Positions 18,618 to 30,405 of a DNA stretch of 41,993 bases are shown here, one piece after another. The DNA comes from Emmonsiellopsis sp. PD_33. Taxonomy: Eukaryota; Ascomycota; Eurotiomycetes; Onygenales; Ajellomycetaceae. Position 1 is the first letter of the stretch. Each line of letters opens with the position of its first letter. A model generated the notes under the pieces. That model was given only the letters and a program-made list of their open reading frames with translations. It was not told where the DNA came from and ran no database searches. The position numbers and the translations under genes are program-made. The stretch covers positions 1-41,993 of the forward strand of contig JANTQF010000313.1 of assembly GCA_032988165.1 (NCBI GenBank), read 5' to 3'.

Positions 18618-21487
18618 ATGCCGCGAGTTGTCAATCCCCCGCAAAAGGGCCATGGCCGTGGCTCGTCCAAGCAGGCCACGACTCCCCACAAGAATTCTCC
18701 GATGAAGTGAGCCCAACCCTTCCTTAGAAGATGTCTCGAGAGGCCTGGGAAAGGCCAAGCGGGAAAGCGCGCCGGTGGAGGAAGGCGAGGCACACGGAGT
18801 CGGTGGAAATGATGTTTACCAGCAGTTGATGTTGACTTTTGCGACAACTATAGGATTCCACTCAACGACGATGTGGGCGAGAAGGTCGCGCGCCTTCAGT
18901 CTCGCCAAGCGCTCTATGATGCCCAAATGAACCAGATAAAGGCGGCCGTCAAGACGCCTATGCCGCCCATGCGCAAGATAAACAACTACGAACGAGCTTC
19001 CAGTATCAGTCCGCGAACCCCACGCGGCTCAGGCGCACGAGGAAGAGATACAGATTCCGACGGGCGGCAAATTATCAATGGCCGGGCTGTGACGCCTATG
19101 AAACGAGTGCCCATCCTGGCGAATTTTGAAGAGTGGATGAAGATGGCTACGGATAATAAGATCAATGCTGCCAATTCGTGGAATTTTGCCCTCATTGATT
19201 ATTTCCATGATATGTCGCTACTCAAGGAAGGCGATGGTGTTAATTTCCAAAAGGCTAGCTGTACGCTCGATGGATGTGTGAAGATTTATACCAGTCGGGT
19301 GGACAGTGTTGCTACGGAGACTGGCAAGTTGCTCAGCGGATTGGCGGATAGCAATAATAAGAAACGACAAGGAAACGAGGAAGCTGGGGAGGGTGAAGAT
19401 GATGACGATGAGGAGGAAACCGGAGAGGATGGCGTGAAAAGGAAGTCAAGGAAGAAGGTAAGGATTGGCCACAAAACAGCTTGTTGATGAAGGCTTACCT
19501 GCCCTAGGCTCGATCGCACGAAAACACCTTGGCTCCATCATTTTCAACGCTTCAGTTGAAAAAGTTTGAACTGGAATTTGCTGTGGATCCGCTTTTCAAA
19601 AAGGCCTCCGCAGATTTCGACGAAGGTGGAGCAAAGGGGCTTTTGCTTAACCACCTCTCAATTGATGGTCGGGGTAGGATTGTATTCGATAGCAGTGACG
19701 ACGCAGGAGATGCCACCGCGGAGGGAGATTGGACCTCTAGAAGGGACGAATCCCGGGAGGGCACAGTTGACTCGGACGCACCTCGATCACCATCTGCACC
19801 CCCGAAGCCAGCTGACCCAGGTGATGAAAACGTCAATATTGACTTGGGGCCATTGGCAAACAAGTTCTTCTCAAATATTGATGGACTTGATGTGCAAGAC
19901 ATCTGCCCTTCGCTCAAGGATTTCGACCTCGGTGACCCTAGTGGATCGCTTGATATCCCGTTCTTGCGTGCCCCTGAGGATTGGCGGCAGGACAAATCGC
20001 AGCCAGAACTGGGGGTTGGAGATACCTCTGGAATCATGCTGGACGATGATATTGCTATTGGATTTGATGACGATGACGCCACTATCACCGGCTTCGACCT
20101 AGGGGGAGACACAGGATTCGGGGAGGGCGGCGAAGCATGGGCTAGAGATGCTGCACTAGAACCCATGCTGAAAGTTCATCGTGTTGATGGGGAGGGTGCT
20201 CTTGATGGCACTGACGATATGGGTGACGCATTTGGCACAGGAGAGAATGATCCATATACGATATCACTTTCCCACCAACCCGCAGCCAAAGAACATGAGA
20301 ACATCCTCAGCTATTTCGATAATGCCTTGCAGAAGAACTGGGCTGGACCCGAGCACTGGAAGATCAGACGAATTAAGGAAACCACAGCCACGGCCTCAGG
20401 AACCGCGGCTCCCAAAATACGCAAAGAAAAGGAACCTTTCGAAATTGATTTTGCTTCACCACTCGACCCAACCCTTGCTGAGATGATCTACACCCCTGCC
20501 GCTTCTAACTCGGCGATTTCTCTTCCAAAGACGCAATGGAAAACGAAAGGCAGAAACCTTCTTCCAGATGACAAGCATTTTAATTCACGCCAACTCCTCC
20601 GTCTATTCCTAAAACCGAAGGCTAGAATGGGAATTCGGTCGCTTGGAGGACGGCAAAATAACAACAGACGGCAGCATGACGTCTCCTCCAGCACTGGCGA
20701 AATGGACGAGGCATTTTGGGCCGCTCACAAACCAGGTGCTGAGCAAACTGGGATTGACGAAAATGCCGCTACTGGTGCTTATGATGCAGATTTCTTTGCT
20801 GACGATGAAGGACTTGCATTCCCACATGGTCTTCCAATGGGAGACGATGATGACGATAATCTCCCTTTCGCCGATGCCAGGGAAGCATTCTCTCCTTCCC
20901 TCGACCCCAACGCGCCCCCAGGCGCTTCTACAAGTGAAGCCGGTGGTCTATCCGGCCTCACTGCCTTGCTAAACGCCGCAGCAACCCCTGGTGGAGCACT
21001 TACAGGTGGCTTCGGATCGCAACTTGTCACTCAAGGTGGTCGACGTGTCCGACCCGAGTATGTTGCTTACGCCCGAGTAGCAAAGAAGGTCGACGTCCGG
21101 AGACTGAAAGAAGAAATGTGGAAGGGCATGGGCGACCAATTAATAGAATCTTTAACATTCAGCTCTGCATCGCCTTCAGCTGCAGTTACGTCCGCCCCAG
21201 AACCCACCGAAATGCCCACTCCCACATCCTCGAAGATCACCAACTCAACTGGAGAGAGTGAAGAGCTACGATTCACATCCGTCATGCAAGGCCTCAAATC
21301 TTCATACCCCGAACAAACTCTCCGCGATATTAGCACGTCTTATTGCTTCATTTGCCTGCTCCATTTAGCTAACGAGAAGGGTCTTGTCTTGGAAAATAAG
21401 GGGGGTATGGACGGGTGGCAAGGGGGTGGCTTGGAAGAAATTTTCGTGTCCAAGGATATTGGTGCAGTCATTGAAGGGGAGGTTTAG
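18618..21487 (+). CDS. brn1: Condensin complex subunit 2 (Barren/CAP-H kleisin)
   Basis: Predicted as join(18618..18706,18854..19457,19508..21487), 890 residues, with phase-consistent introns of 147 and 50 nt. The kleisin bridges the Smc2 and Smc4 heads and recruits the HEAT subunits in the condensin ring, which compacts mitotic chromosomes. The N-terminal Smc2-neck region reads IPLNDDVGEKVARLQSRQALYDAQ, then VPILANFEEWMKMATDNK, NSWNFALIDYFHDMS and CTLDGCVKIYTSRVDSVATETGKLLSGL, all typical of Barren proteins. The middle is acidic and disordered; FFSNIDGLDVQDICPSLKDF is a further conserved block. A C-terminal winged helix (KKVDVRRLKEEMWKGM ... SVMQGLKSSYPEQTLRDISTSYCFICLLHLANEKGL) would bind Smc4. 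SP/TP sites near the N terminus (SISPRTPRG, AVTPMKR) are plausible mitotic kinase targets. Exon 1 (30 codons) was placed from a Met start followed by an AA/GTGAGC donor. Essential housekeeping gene. Confidence 0.95.
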
Positions 21488-22073
21488 CTCATTTGATCTG
21501 ACTAACTCCGAAACTTTGTTCGTGCGTGTATTGTGCAGTTCACCTCGTATGGATTTCCTATAATAGATGGTTTGGTTTGGTTTGGTTTGGCGGTGCGATT
21601 TGGATAGCTCTGGGTGATCAGGGGTTACCGGTCTTCTATTGTTCATTTTTACCTGTCATTTTGTTTCTCTTCCCTTTTTGCCCTTTTATTTACTTGTTTC
21701 ATAGGGGTCCAACATGCATATATATTCTTTCGTCTTTCTTCTCACCCCTTTAATCCCCCCGCTTAAGAGTTTTAGGTTTAAGGAGAGATGCGACGGTTGG
21801 TCTGCTCGGTTGACCGGATAATCATAGATCCGAGGGGCCGTCGTGCTGTTTTTGTAGCACACCTCCATCCGCCATTCCAAGGATACTAAGACGCCATTCA
21901 CTATACAAACCACCTCTGGCCCAACACACACGGCTTGCTGGATTAAGCAGCACGGAAAGGTGGTACAGGCGGATAATTCGCCTTTTCCCAGGAGCTTGAC
22001 ATTGACATAACTAGGCAATGAACCAAAACATAAATTCTCCACATTCCGCTACGGCATATAATTGACAGTGAAT
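21488..22073. other. Convergent intergenic region between brn1 and the dioxygenase
   Basis: Probable 3' UTRs of both convergent genes. It contains four tandem copies of TTTGG (GGTTTGGTTTGGTTTGG) near 21570-21590 and T-rich tracts near 21650-21760. I see no gene. Confidence 0.5.
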
Positions 22074-22118
22074 TCACGAAAAGCCCATCTGCGCTGCTCT
22101 GCATCCCGTCTGGAAAAC

Positions 22119-22136
22119 AAAAAAAAAAAAAAAAAA
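22119..22136. repeat. Homopolymer A18 (T18 polypyrimidine tract on the minus strand)
   Basis: Eighteen A on the plus strand; on the coding strand of the dioxygenase gene this is a T18 tract followed by GTTTTCCAG, which looks like a strong splice acceptor (see the finding on an alternative terminal exon). Confidence 0.9.
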
Positions 22137-22162
22137 CGAAACCAACTTGATTATTTCCCCTC

Positions 22163-23699
22163 CTAACTTACCGCAGAAGCCCCCGATCCTGACCCTTTCG
22201 ACGCACTCCGGATGCGGGGCTCAAGTGGGAAAACTTGATTCTCCGGCTGAACTCCGTCGTACAATTCAGCCCATCTCGCCTGCAATGGCTCCGGCGTTTC
22301 CCACGCGTATTCGGGATCACGGAGCCACAGTCTTATGAGGTGTCGCCTAAAAACGAGACGGCGTTCAGACATTGAGTTCCTTTCTTTAAGGAAGATCATT
22401 CCGTTCTGATCTTCAGATCGATCCGACGCGAATGCTGAACAGGGCAGGGCCACTTACTGCTGTTCGGGAGTATCAGTGAATCCATCCCTGGCGTGGAAGA
22501 TGCTCATGTTGTTGATATACTGCACGTCTCCCTTGCGGAAATCCAGGCCGACGCTGAACTTTTCCGCGAGAAAGTGCATTGCGTCTAGGGCTTCGGCCTG
22601 CGCTTCGGTAATTGGCGGGATGCTGGGTGAGCGTGACAGGGCTTGGAATCCGGTGAAGTGTCTACGCGCATATTGGATTACGACTCGCTCGGGCGATGTT
22701 GCTGTGCTGGGTTGGTAGTACAGGAGTGGGTTGGAGCTAGAGGTTCCGTCATAACTGGGTATGCGTTGTTACACGCGATATGTTAGCTTGGACTCGGACT
22801 GGTTGGTTGGTTATCATCAGTTGCTTGTGTGACCGTTCATAGGAAGCAATGCGTAATAATATGCGTGTTCGAGGGTCGGGATCCTACCGATCAACAACCC
22901 AATCCTCCGCCAGAGTCCGTATCAAATCGGGCCGTGTCGCTGCTAACTCATTGTACACCCGCCAACTGCTTGCTAGCTTACTCTGCCCGCCTTGAGCGGC
23001 TGTTCCCAGGGCGAATAGGGACACCACGTCTCCAGAATCTGTGTGAAATACCTGTTTATCAGTGGTATATGCCGGAGCCCCGATATTCGCCTTATCTGGT
23101 GTATTGCTGAGGTCCTTGATGTGGGCGAGTACCACATCGGCGGGGACACCTTCGAAACGACTGTCCTGACGGCCCCGTCGAGGTGCAATATGGGATGAAA
23201 CTCCCGCATATATTATCACATTTTCTTCTCTGTTGAACTTGTCGACTGGAAGACCGCGAAGGACAACGAATCCATGGCCCAAGTGCAATTCCCTGGATAG
23301 TTTCCTGAGCTCTGGATGTAAGTTCGGAAGCGGGAAGGTATTCTCGTCGACATATCCAAGCGGCTTATTCAAGGCTATGTATAACTTTCCAGTTAGCATC
23401 AAATTTTTATTGGGGGTAAACCGGAATTTCTGACATTTGAAATTAGCCAATGCCGTCTCGATCTCGCCGACCTGGCTCTCATTGAGTTCATAAACCCATT
23501 GGTAAGTTTCCTCGATATTTCCGCCTTCCCATACCAGATCGGACACCAATTTCTTAGGAAAGCCTGGGGGTAATGAACTATCAATCTTTTCGGTGGCTAG
23601 ACGTCTCTTTGTTCTCGCCTGGTACTTTTCGAAGTCAGGGGCATACGCGATGTCTGGCTGGGTGCCATATCGAGGGGGAGCGAGAGAAGCTGTAGCCAT
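22163..23699 (-). CDS. TauD/TfdA-family Fe(II)/2-oxoglutarate-dependent dioxygenase
   Basis: Predicted as complement(join(22163..22346,22458..22754,22888..23374,23435..23699)), 410 residues, with phase-consistent introns of 60, 133 and 111 nt. Members of this superfamily couple 2-oxoglutarate decarboxylation to hydroxylation of a small substrate. The iron triad is H199-x-D201 (KQVFHTDSGDVVSLF) and H338 (SIFHARDGF), with the 2-oxoglutarate-binding Arg in the following RHLIRLWLRDP. The substrate-side loop GHGFVVLRGLP and NKPLGYVDENTFPLP are also family-like. There is no signal peptide. The start at 23699 is preferred over an upstream in-frame ATG at 23747 because it fits the family and follows a TATTTAAA by about 85 bases. 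The first intron is exactly 60 nt without in-frame stop, so retention would add 20 residues. The last exon may instead splice at 22171 and end at 22074. Divergent from an amino-acid permease. Confidence 0.9.
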
Positions 23700-25125
23700 G
23701 TTTACCTCAACGACCCTTATTATCGGATGTGTGAGAATTGTGGGCAAAAGGAAACACGCACCAGACAGTTCAGAGGTCGGCAGCTTTTAAATACGCCATC
23801 GTGAGGGGTCATCACCATCTAAGAGGTCAAGTTGAGGATTTGTAACCATCTGCTCATCAGTTTGGAGATGGATTGCGTGATTCGTGATTGATAGAGCTTG
23901 CTCGATGAGGGGTCAACGGAACTTGGACGTTTGTCGACCGTTTATCCGACGCGCTGAAGTATTGATACATCTTAAATATTCTCTTCGTCATTGGGTGCTA
24001 ACCGGTAACTAACTAATTACTAGGAAGCAGGGCGAAGTTGTTAAGCTCGAGTTTGAACTCTGGAGTCTGTCTTGTCGGCAGTCTTTATATGCCAACAACC
24101 CACTACATTAATATGCTGCTTTCTAGGACTATTTCGCAGTTTTAATTTGTCCGTTGCATATTTTATCACCTGTGATCGAAGTATATCAAACCCCGCTTTA
24201 AATCTTGCAACATTTCTGCTGATATGCAACTTCATGGCTGGCTCGAAATTGGCTTGTCGCCAAAAATAGCCGAAAACCAGGGAAATTTCTGCGACATTGC
24301 TTTTAAGTTAGCTCCCAAGGGAAATTGGACCTATGAATACATTTCAATCCGCAACTCGTTGAATCCCTCCGAGGAAGGTAGTGCTACACTGAAGGCCTCA
24401 TCATCAGATCCTTGAATGTCGTCAGAAAAAACACCACATACATGCACCATGATTGGCGCGGCGGCTGGGATAGTGCGTTTTGAACAAGCGACTAGGATAC
24501 TTCGTTTATCTTGGAAGACCTCCCGACTGATATAAACCATGCCATTGATACCCATCCCTACCTATCGCTCCCGATCACTCAGGTCTTGGTGCGTAGGTTT
24601 TTTCTTTTTCTTTTTCTTTTATCATCCGGTAGCCCCCTCTTTGCTGGAGAGTGACTACTAATTGCTACTTAGAATAATCCGCTTCGCTGCTACTGGGGAA
24701 CGTGGACCATGTCCTTAGTCGTCAGCTGGATGGAGGGAAAGCGGGAGATTGCCCATGGTGCTACTATTAGTTGCACCGAGCGGAGGGATGATGCCATGCT
24801 TAATGCAATTGACAGCAACTTCTACTGTAACCCAAGGCCTCTCGCCATGGTTTTGCTTCCCCCAAGGCTTCTGGCGCAAGCCTCTTTGGACTGATATGGC
24901 AGTCCATGTCTGATTCGAAACCATGCATACCAAGGCTTGTTGGATTCCATTGCGTGATAATTCCCATGTCGCCATAATATTGCTTGGTGGCACGATCATG
25001 AGGGATTCCCTTCTGATTTTTATATCGCCGGTCCCACTCAGTTGAGAAACGACACGACATCTACGCGCACACTCCCCCTACATGCCCGGCGACACATATA
25101 GCTTAGGATGTTGTCCTGAGGAACA
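23700..25125. other. Divergent intergenic region, dioxygenase and permease promoters
   Basis: About 1.4 kb shared promoter region. A TATTTAAA on the minus strand (23794-23787) suits the dioxygenase start. A pyrimidine tract of TTTTTC units lies at 24598-24620, pointing towards the permease. I see no gene: the short ORFs around 24700-25060 overlap on both strands without family similarity. Confidence 0.5.
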
Positions 25126-27481
25126 ATGGATTCCAATACGACCAAGAACCCATTTACTGTCGGAGAAAACGAATCGACGGAAACCGTTGTTGTCGACGGA
25201 AATCTCGAGTTTGTTCGAGAGAAAGGTGGAAATGACGCCCTCCCGACGTTTCAAGAAGCCTCAGGCGCCCCCGTCGAGGCGCGATCTCCGCTTGGATATC
25301 AGGTGCACACCTACACCGTCATCTTCCTGAATATTGGGCAGATGGTGGGAACGGGCGTGTTCTCTACGCGTAAGCTTCTTCTAGTAAAGTTTGAATCTTG
25401 AATGCTAAACACTAACGATCTTTGTGCGATCCAGCTGCCTCGATTCTATCGAATGTCGGGTCTATTGGTTTAAGCTTGTTCTACTGGTTCATAGGATTTG
25501 TGATTGCTGCGTGTGCGCAGGCTGTTTATCTTGAATTGGCCTCGTATTTTCCAAGCAGATCTGGCAGCGAGGTGGTATACCTAGAGCAAGCTTTCCCCAG
25601 GCCGAAATGGTTTTTCCCAACGGCCTTTGCCATCCAGACTGTGATGTTGTCATTTAGCAGCAGCAATGCCATCGGTAAGCCCCTTGACTAGTCCTGAATC
25701 CTCACGTGTCTAACTATTGCGCAGTCCTTGCGGAATATATCTTTCGGATGGCAGATCACGAGCCGACTGCTTGGGAATTAAAAGGGGTAGCTGTTGCTGG
25801 ATATTCCATTGCAGTCCTTTGTGAGTGCAACGCTCTATATTGTCGTCTCCTCTGCTAATAGAACTAGTCGTTATCTTCAACAACAAACTTTCCCTCTATG
25901 CGTCCAACGCCATTGGTGCGATCAAGGTTCTGACCTTGGTTTTGTACGTGTATACCCGAGACATACCGCCCTTGCTTACTCCGCTAATGTAATTTCATTG
26001 ATATCAGTATCAGTATAACAGGATTAGTTGTCCTTGGAGGCCATACCCCGGTGGTCGACCCCAAGCTCAACTTCCGCAACGCATTCGAAGGGACATCCAG
26101 CGAAGCCTATGGCATCACCAATGCTCTTGTAAAGATCACGTTTTCCTACAGTGGCTACCAAAATGCATTTAACCTGGTGAATGAGGTCAAGGTATGACAG
26201 GCAATTATTTACTTACTTCCCCTCTACTGAGCTGCGCTGAAGCATATATTGGCCAGAATCCGATCCAAACCCTCAAGAAAAGTGCACCAGCCTCGCTGGT
26301 GATTGTTGCGGTTTTATACATGCTCTGCAACATCGCCTATTTTGCAGCAGGTACGTCTACCAAGAATATTTCGGATTTATCATGACTAACCGAAAGGAAA
26401 CAGTCCCAAAACATGTATTTATCGAATCCGAGCAGATCGCAGCAAGCCTGTTTTTCACTGCAGTGTTTGGATCTAGCGCAGCGGCTCGCGGGCTAAATTT
26501 CCTGATAGTCGTGAGCGCTTTCGGGAACCTAATCACCGTACTTATAGGACAGTCTCGAGTTATTCGTGAATGTGGGAGGTATGGCTGGCTCATCGCATCC
26601 TCAGCACTACAATTGGTACGGAAACCAGCTAATAACTTGCAACAGACAAGGGGTCGTCCCCTTTCCCAGGTTCTGGGCGTCTACCCGTCCCTTTGGAACC
26701 CCTCTCGGACCATATTCTCTCAAATGGGGTGCGACAATCCTCATGATCCTCGCCCCTCCCGCTGGTGATGCATTCAATTTCGGTAAGTGCGCCTATAATT
26801 AACCCAAACCATCGACACTTATGGCTGGCTGGCTGGCTAAACGAGAAACTAACCCCCCCCGCCACCCCACCGCAGTCGTCGATCTGAAATCCTACCCAGA
26901 CGCAGTCTTCCTCTTCTGCATGACGGCCGGACTGCTCTTTATCCGCCGTCAGCGCAAGAACATCGGCGCATCCAAGACAGAATTCAAAGCCTGGGACATC
27001 GCCCTGCTAATCGGGTTGCTGTCCAATGCCTTCCTGCTCGTTATGCCCTGGTACCCGCCCAAGGGCGGCGTGTATGCCGGAGACGTCAGCTTCTTTTACG
27101 CGACTTATTGCTTTGTTGGAATTGCCATGTGAGTTCGGTTTTTTCTCAGATATATCTAGTTACTTACTCACCTTCATCCTTTGTCTCTTCTCCGATTGTT
27201 TGTATGTGATAGCGAGCTAATTCGGTTTTTTAAAAAGCATAATCATCTGCGGTGTATACTATTACCTCTGGATCCACCTCATTCCCCGTTTGAAGCACTA
27301 CCAGATTCGCCAGGATGTGCTTGTTCTTGAAAATGGCGCGACTACGCATCGTCTCGTCAAGGTGCCGAACGATCAGGTCGCGGCCTGGGATAAGGAGCAT
27401 GATGTTGTTGGAAGGACTAGAGCCCGTAATGGGGATAGTGGGAGTAGTGATGATGGGATTGTCCGACCAGGTGAGCCGTAG
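25126..27481 (+). CDS. Amino-acid permease, LAT/Mup1-like (APC superfamily), ten exons
   Basis: Predicted as join(25126..25369,25435..25674,25725..25820,25868..25943,26008..26191,26257..26350,26404..26578,26646..26782,26876..27128,27238..27481), 580 residues, all junctions GT..AG and in phase. It resembles the yeast high-affinity methionine permease Mup1 in length and order of motifs, and would import amino acids with H+ at the plasma membrane. Visible: a soluble acidic N terminus, helix 1 with GQMVGTGVFSTPASILSNVG, the FYWFIGFVIAACAQAVYLEL helix, SRSGSEVVYLEQAFPRP, SYSGYQNAFNLVNEVKNP (conserved in LAT/Mup1 types), IGQSRVIRECGRQGVVPFP, and a polar cytosolic C terminus. Introns as short as 47 and 50 nt are used. 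For the fourth intron two TATCAG acceptors lie six bases apart (26007 and 26013), allowing a two-residue difference. Methionine specificity is inference. Confidence 0.93.
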
Positions 27482-28688
27482 CGGATGGGAGACGGTGGCG
27501 TTGGTGAAGGTGGGATGGTGTAGATAGGGGGGAGGGAGGGATTGCTCTGTATATGGCTGCTTCAGCGTTTTATATATATGTTGAGTTTTCTTTCGGTTGC
27601 CTGTTTGGTTTATTTAGTGTTTTTGGTGTTCGCTTCGATGAGATTGAGCCTGCTTAGAATTTCTGTTGCTTGGAGAGTGAGTTCTTTGCATGTTCTAGCA
27701 GGTAGTTATATAATATACCCTTCAACCGTAGTGAGTTCCGGATTACCACTTCATCAGCAATAGAATGGAAAATATACCAATCTGCTAGATGCTCATTTGT
27801 GTGCGGAATGAATCGATACGGGTTTCTGCTCAATGCCATGCGTAGTGTAGCCATCCACCGGAGCCATCCATTACCCCTTTATATCACATGATCATACAAG
27901 CCCTTACCTAACGAACTGCTCGTCGTTCCTGGGGTCCTGAGGTCAGACGTAGTTGATATATTCAAACAGTACGAGTAATCTCCTCAGCACAGGGCCCCAA
28001 CTAACTCTTCTATTCCATCGAACGCGCAATGCATAGATACACCAACCGATATTCCACCGGAGATAAGAGAATAGCCAAAGTAGAGAGCGACATCGTCACA
28101 ATCGGACACGATCCAGAACGAAAAATGGAACGTTTAGGAAGTAAATAAAAAGTTTATGGGAGATCAAATAAACTAAGAAATAGGTATATAGACAATGCGC
28201 CGCGGTAGTATCTGCCTGACGACTTGTCATCCATCCATCCATCCATCCCACCAACAGCTCGCAACCGGAATCAAAAAGAGTGAAAAATAGAATTCCTCAC
28301 AAAAGAAAATCAGAGAACACATTCTGTGCTTGACCACTTTAACTGCTTCTCTTGCGAAATCCACAAATGAAACCAACATAGACTCCATAATTAGATCTGG
28401 ATATATAAAGAATAAGCCGGAAAAGGAGATAACGCCAATATGCACCCCCCTGCTCTCGCGTAACGTCTTGCTCGGTATATTCCATGAGTGCAAATGGAGG
28501 GAGAATACTTGGTAGATGCAAGGATTGCCCATTCGAGAATATAGGAGCAATTTTTATGCCGCCATCCCGTGATAGCGACGTGCATACCTCGAAGTGTATA
28601 ATCAGACGCAGTTATATGCAGTTTTAGGATGTTTGTTAAATATCGTACAGTACAAAAAATCGCCATTTCAAGCTCATAGCGTCGCTTG
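27482..28688. other. Convergent intergenic region
   Basis: About 1.2 kb of probable 3' flanks. It contains five tandem ATCC units at about 28229-28249. No convincing gene; overlapping short ORFs on the minus strand at 28227-28666 look like chance. Confidence 0.5.
28229..28249. repeat. Microsatellite, unit ATCC
   Basis: Five consecutive ATCC units in intergenic sequence downstream of the permease and of the four-TM protein gene. Confidence 0.8.
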
Positions 28689-30405
28689 TCACGACTGGCG
28701 AGACTGCACGATACGGTCCGTCGTCACTGCCATGCCAGGCACAACATCGCTGGCCTGCGTCTCAGGGGCGAATGAAGGGCTAGTAAGCGGCGTCGCATAC
28801 GACCCTGGGATTGGCACACTTTCGTATTTCTGCTCACCCGGCGCCGCATCGACGTGTTGGTTGACGCGTTCGGCCGTGGTCGGGGACATGGGTGCAAAGC
28901 CATCCTGCGAAAGCCTGGGTGTGGCATCTTGTACCCGGATTGGTGGGGGGCGGAGTTGGAACGGGCGTTGCGAGGAGAAGTGGGCGGCGCTGGGGGAGCG
29001 GGGGGTTGCGTATTGGGGGGCGTAGTGTTCACCTTCCTCGGCAGCGGACAGGGGGTCTCCACGATGCATAGACATGGGGCTCATAGGTGGTGAGCGGGGG
29101 AAGCCGGGAGTGTTGGGCGCGGACTGGGAGCGCAATTGGGCAAGGTAAAGGTCAGATCGGGCTTTGTCGCGCATGTCCATGGACTTTCGTAGTTTGCGTT
29201 TGGAGTAGAATCGGTAGAATACCACGGCGTAAATACTGATTACGAGGACTTCGATAACTACTTCGATGATACAGCACACAAGTGCCCAGTCCTGAGAATA
29301 GGGGTCAGCTTACGTGCAGTTTTCACAATTAGGCGACCAATGCTTACCTGCATCCGGCAAACAAGGCCGTATTGAACATCTTTTTCGAATAGCTCGCGTC
29401 GGGGGCCGTCGACACATGCCCAGCCCCATAGGTCTTTATTATTGCTGCTTTGCTTGCTGTTTTGTAGAACGGCAGCCGCAACAACCCACATAACCACAGT
29501 GAAGACGAAAACAAACGCCCCAAAAACTGTATAGTAAACCGCTACTTTCTCTGCCCGTCTGTGGCCACCGCGACAGTAGCCGATAAAAACTACAACGCAC
29601 AAGATGAGCGAGATGGATGCGACCACAAGGAGAACAATCTGGGGCCATGGGTTAGTTTGCGGTGCCCATGCAAAGAGACCGTTGCGAGAGGCTAGATTTT
29701 TGGTGGCATTGAAAATGACGAAACTGGCTCCGAGCAAAGAAAGGATGATCAAGCTGCAGCCGAAGCTTACGCCACGAAGCAACATTTTCGCCATCCGCAC
29801 GCGGGTTTTTACTTTCTGTTTGGGTTGGGGTATTAGCAAGTGTCAAATCTACAACAGACGCAGGCAAACGGGATACAGCAGATTCAACTCACAAGATCCT
29901 TTGCGTTTTCCTTTTCGGTAGACTTTTCATGGTGCTCAAGAATTTGTTCTTCACGGAACGTTGGACTGAGCATTACCGAACGGCCGGGTGTGCCAGGAGA
30001 CTTGAGCGCGCTTTTAAGAGGAGAATTTGGGGGGTTGAGTCGAACGCCATTGGGTTGTTCGGGGAAATTCGAATGGTGGTTTGCTTGGTTTTCCGACACA
30101 TAGCCAAATCCCAGGTCGGAGACCTGGTTCGTTTCGGCCTGGGCCATGTTGGGCGGGTCAGCAAAGGGGGATCGTCCAGGAGGGTCGATTGGAGAGTGAA
30201 CTGAAGTTGCTTCAGCAAATCGCGCAATTCGGGGAGATTTCAAACTAGGAGCTGCGGGGCGTTCCTCCTTTTCATTCAGATCGTTATGCGCGGATATTGA
30301 GAGTCCAACAGGTTTGGAGCGTGTCGTAGAACGGACAATGTCTATGGGAGAAACCGGTTCGTAATCCTGATCGGCGTGCTCGCCGCTAGTGTTCGAACTG
30401 GACAT
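28689..30405 (-). CDS. Four-TM membrane protein (MARVEL-like topology), three exons
   Basis: Predicted as complement(join(28689..29291,29348..29815,29893..30405)), 527 residues; both introns (77 and 56 nt) join in phase 0. A disordered Pro/Ser-rich N-terminal domain of about 170 residues with several SP sites (LKSPRIARF, SPLKSALKSPGTPG) precedes four hydrophobic helices: MLLRGVSFGCSLIILSLLGA, PQIVLLVVASISLILCVVVF, YYTVFGAFVFVFTVVMWVVA and CCIIEVVIEVLVISIYAVVF. The loop between helices 3 and 4 has two Cys (GWACVDG, GLVCRMQ), consistent with a disulfide outside the cytosol. The C-terminal tail is about 165 residues, basic then Ser/Pro-rich. The organisation recalls ascomycete hyphal-fusion (HAM-6/HAM-8-type) or eisosome-associated tetraspan proteins, but I cannot assign it firmly. 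Probably a plasma-membrane protein. Confidence 0.85.

Noticed and set aside
19552..20166. 204-codon minus-strand ORF
   Set aside because: It is an antisense shadow of the third brn1 exon, whose codon choice leaves the opposite strand open.
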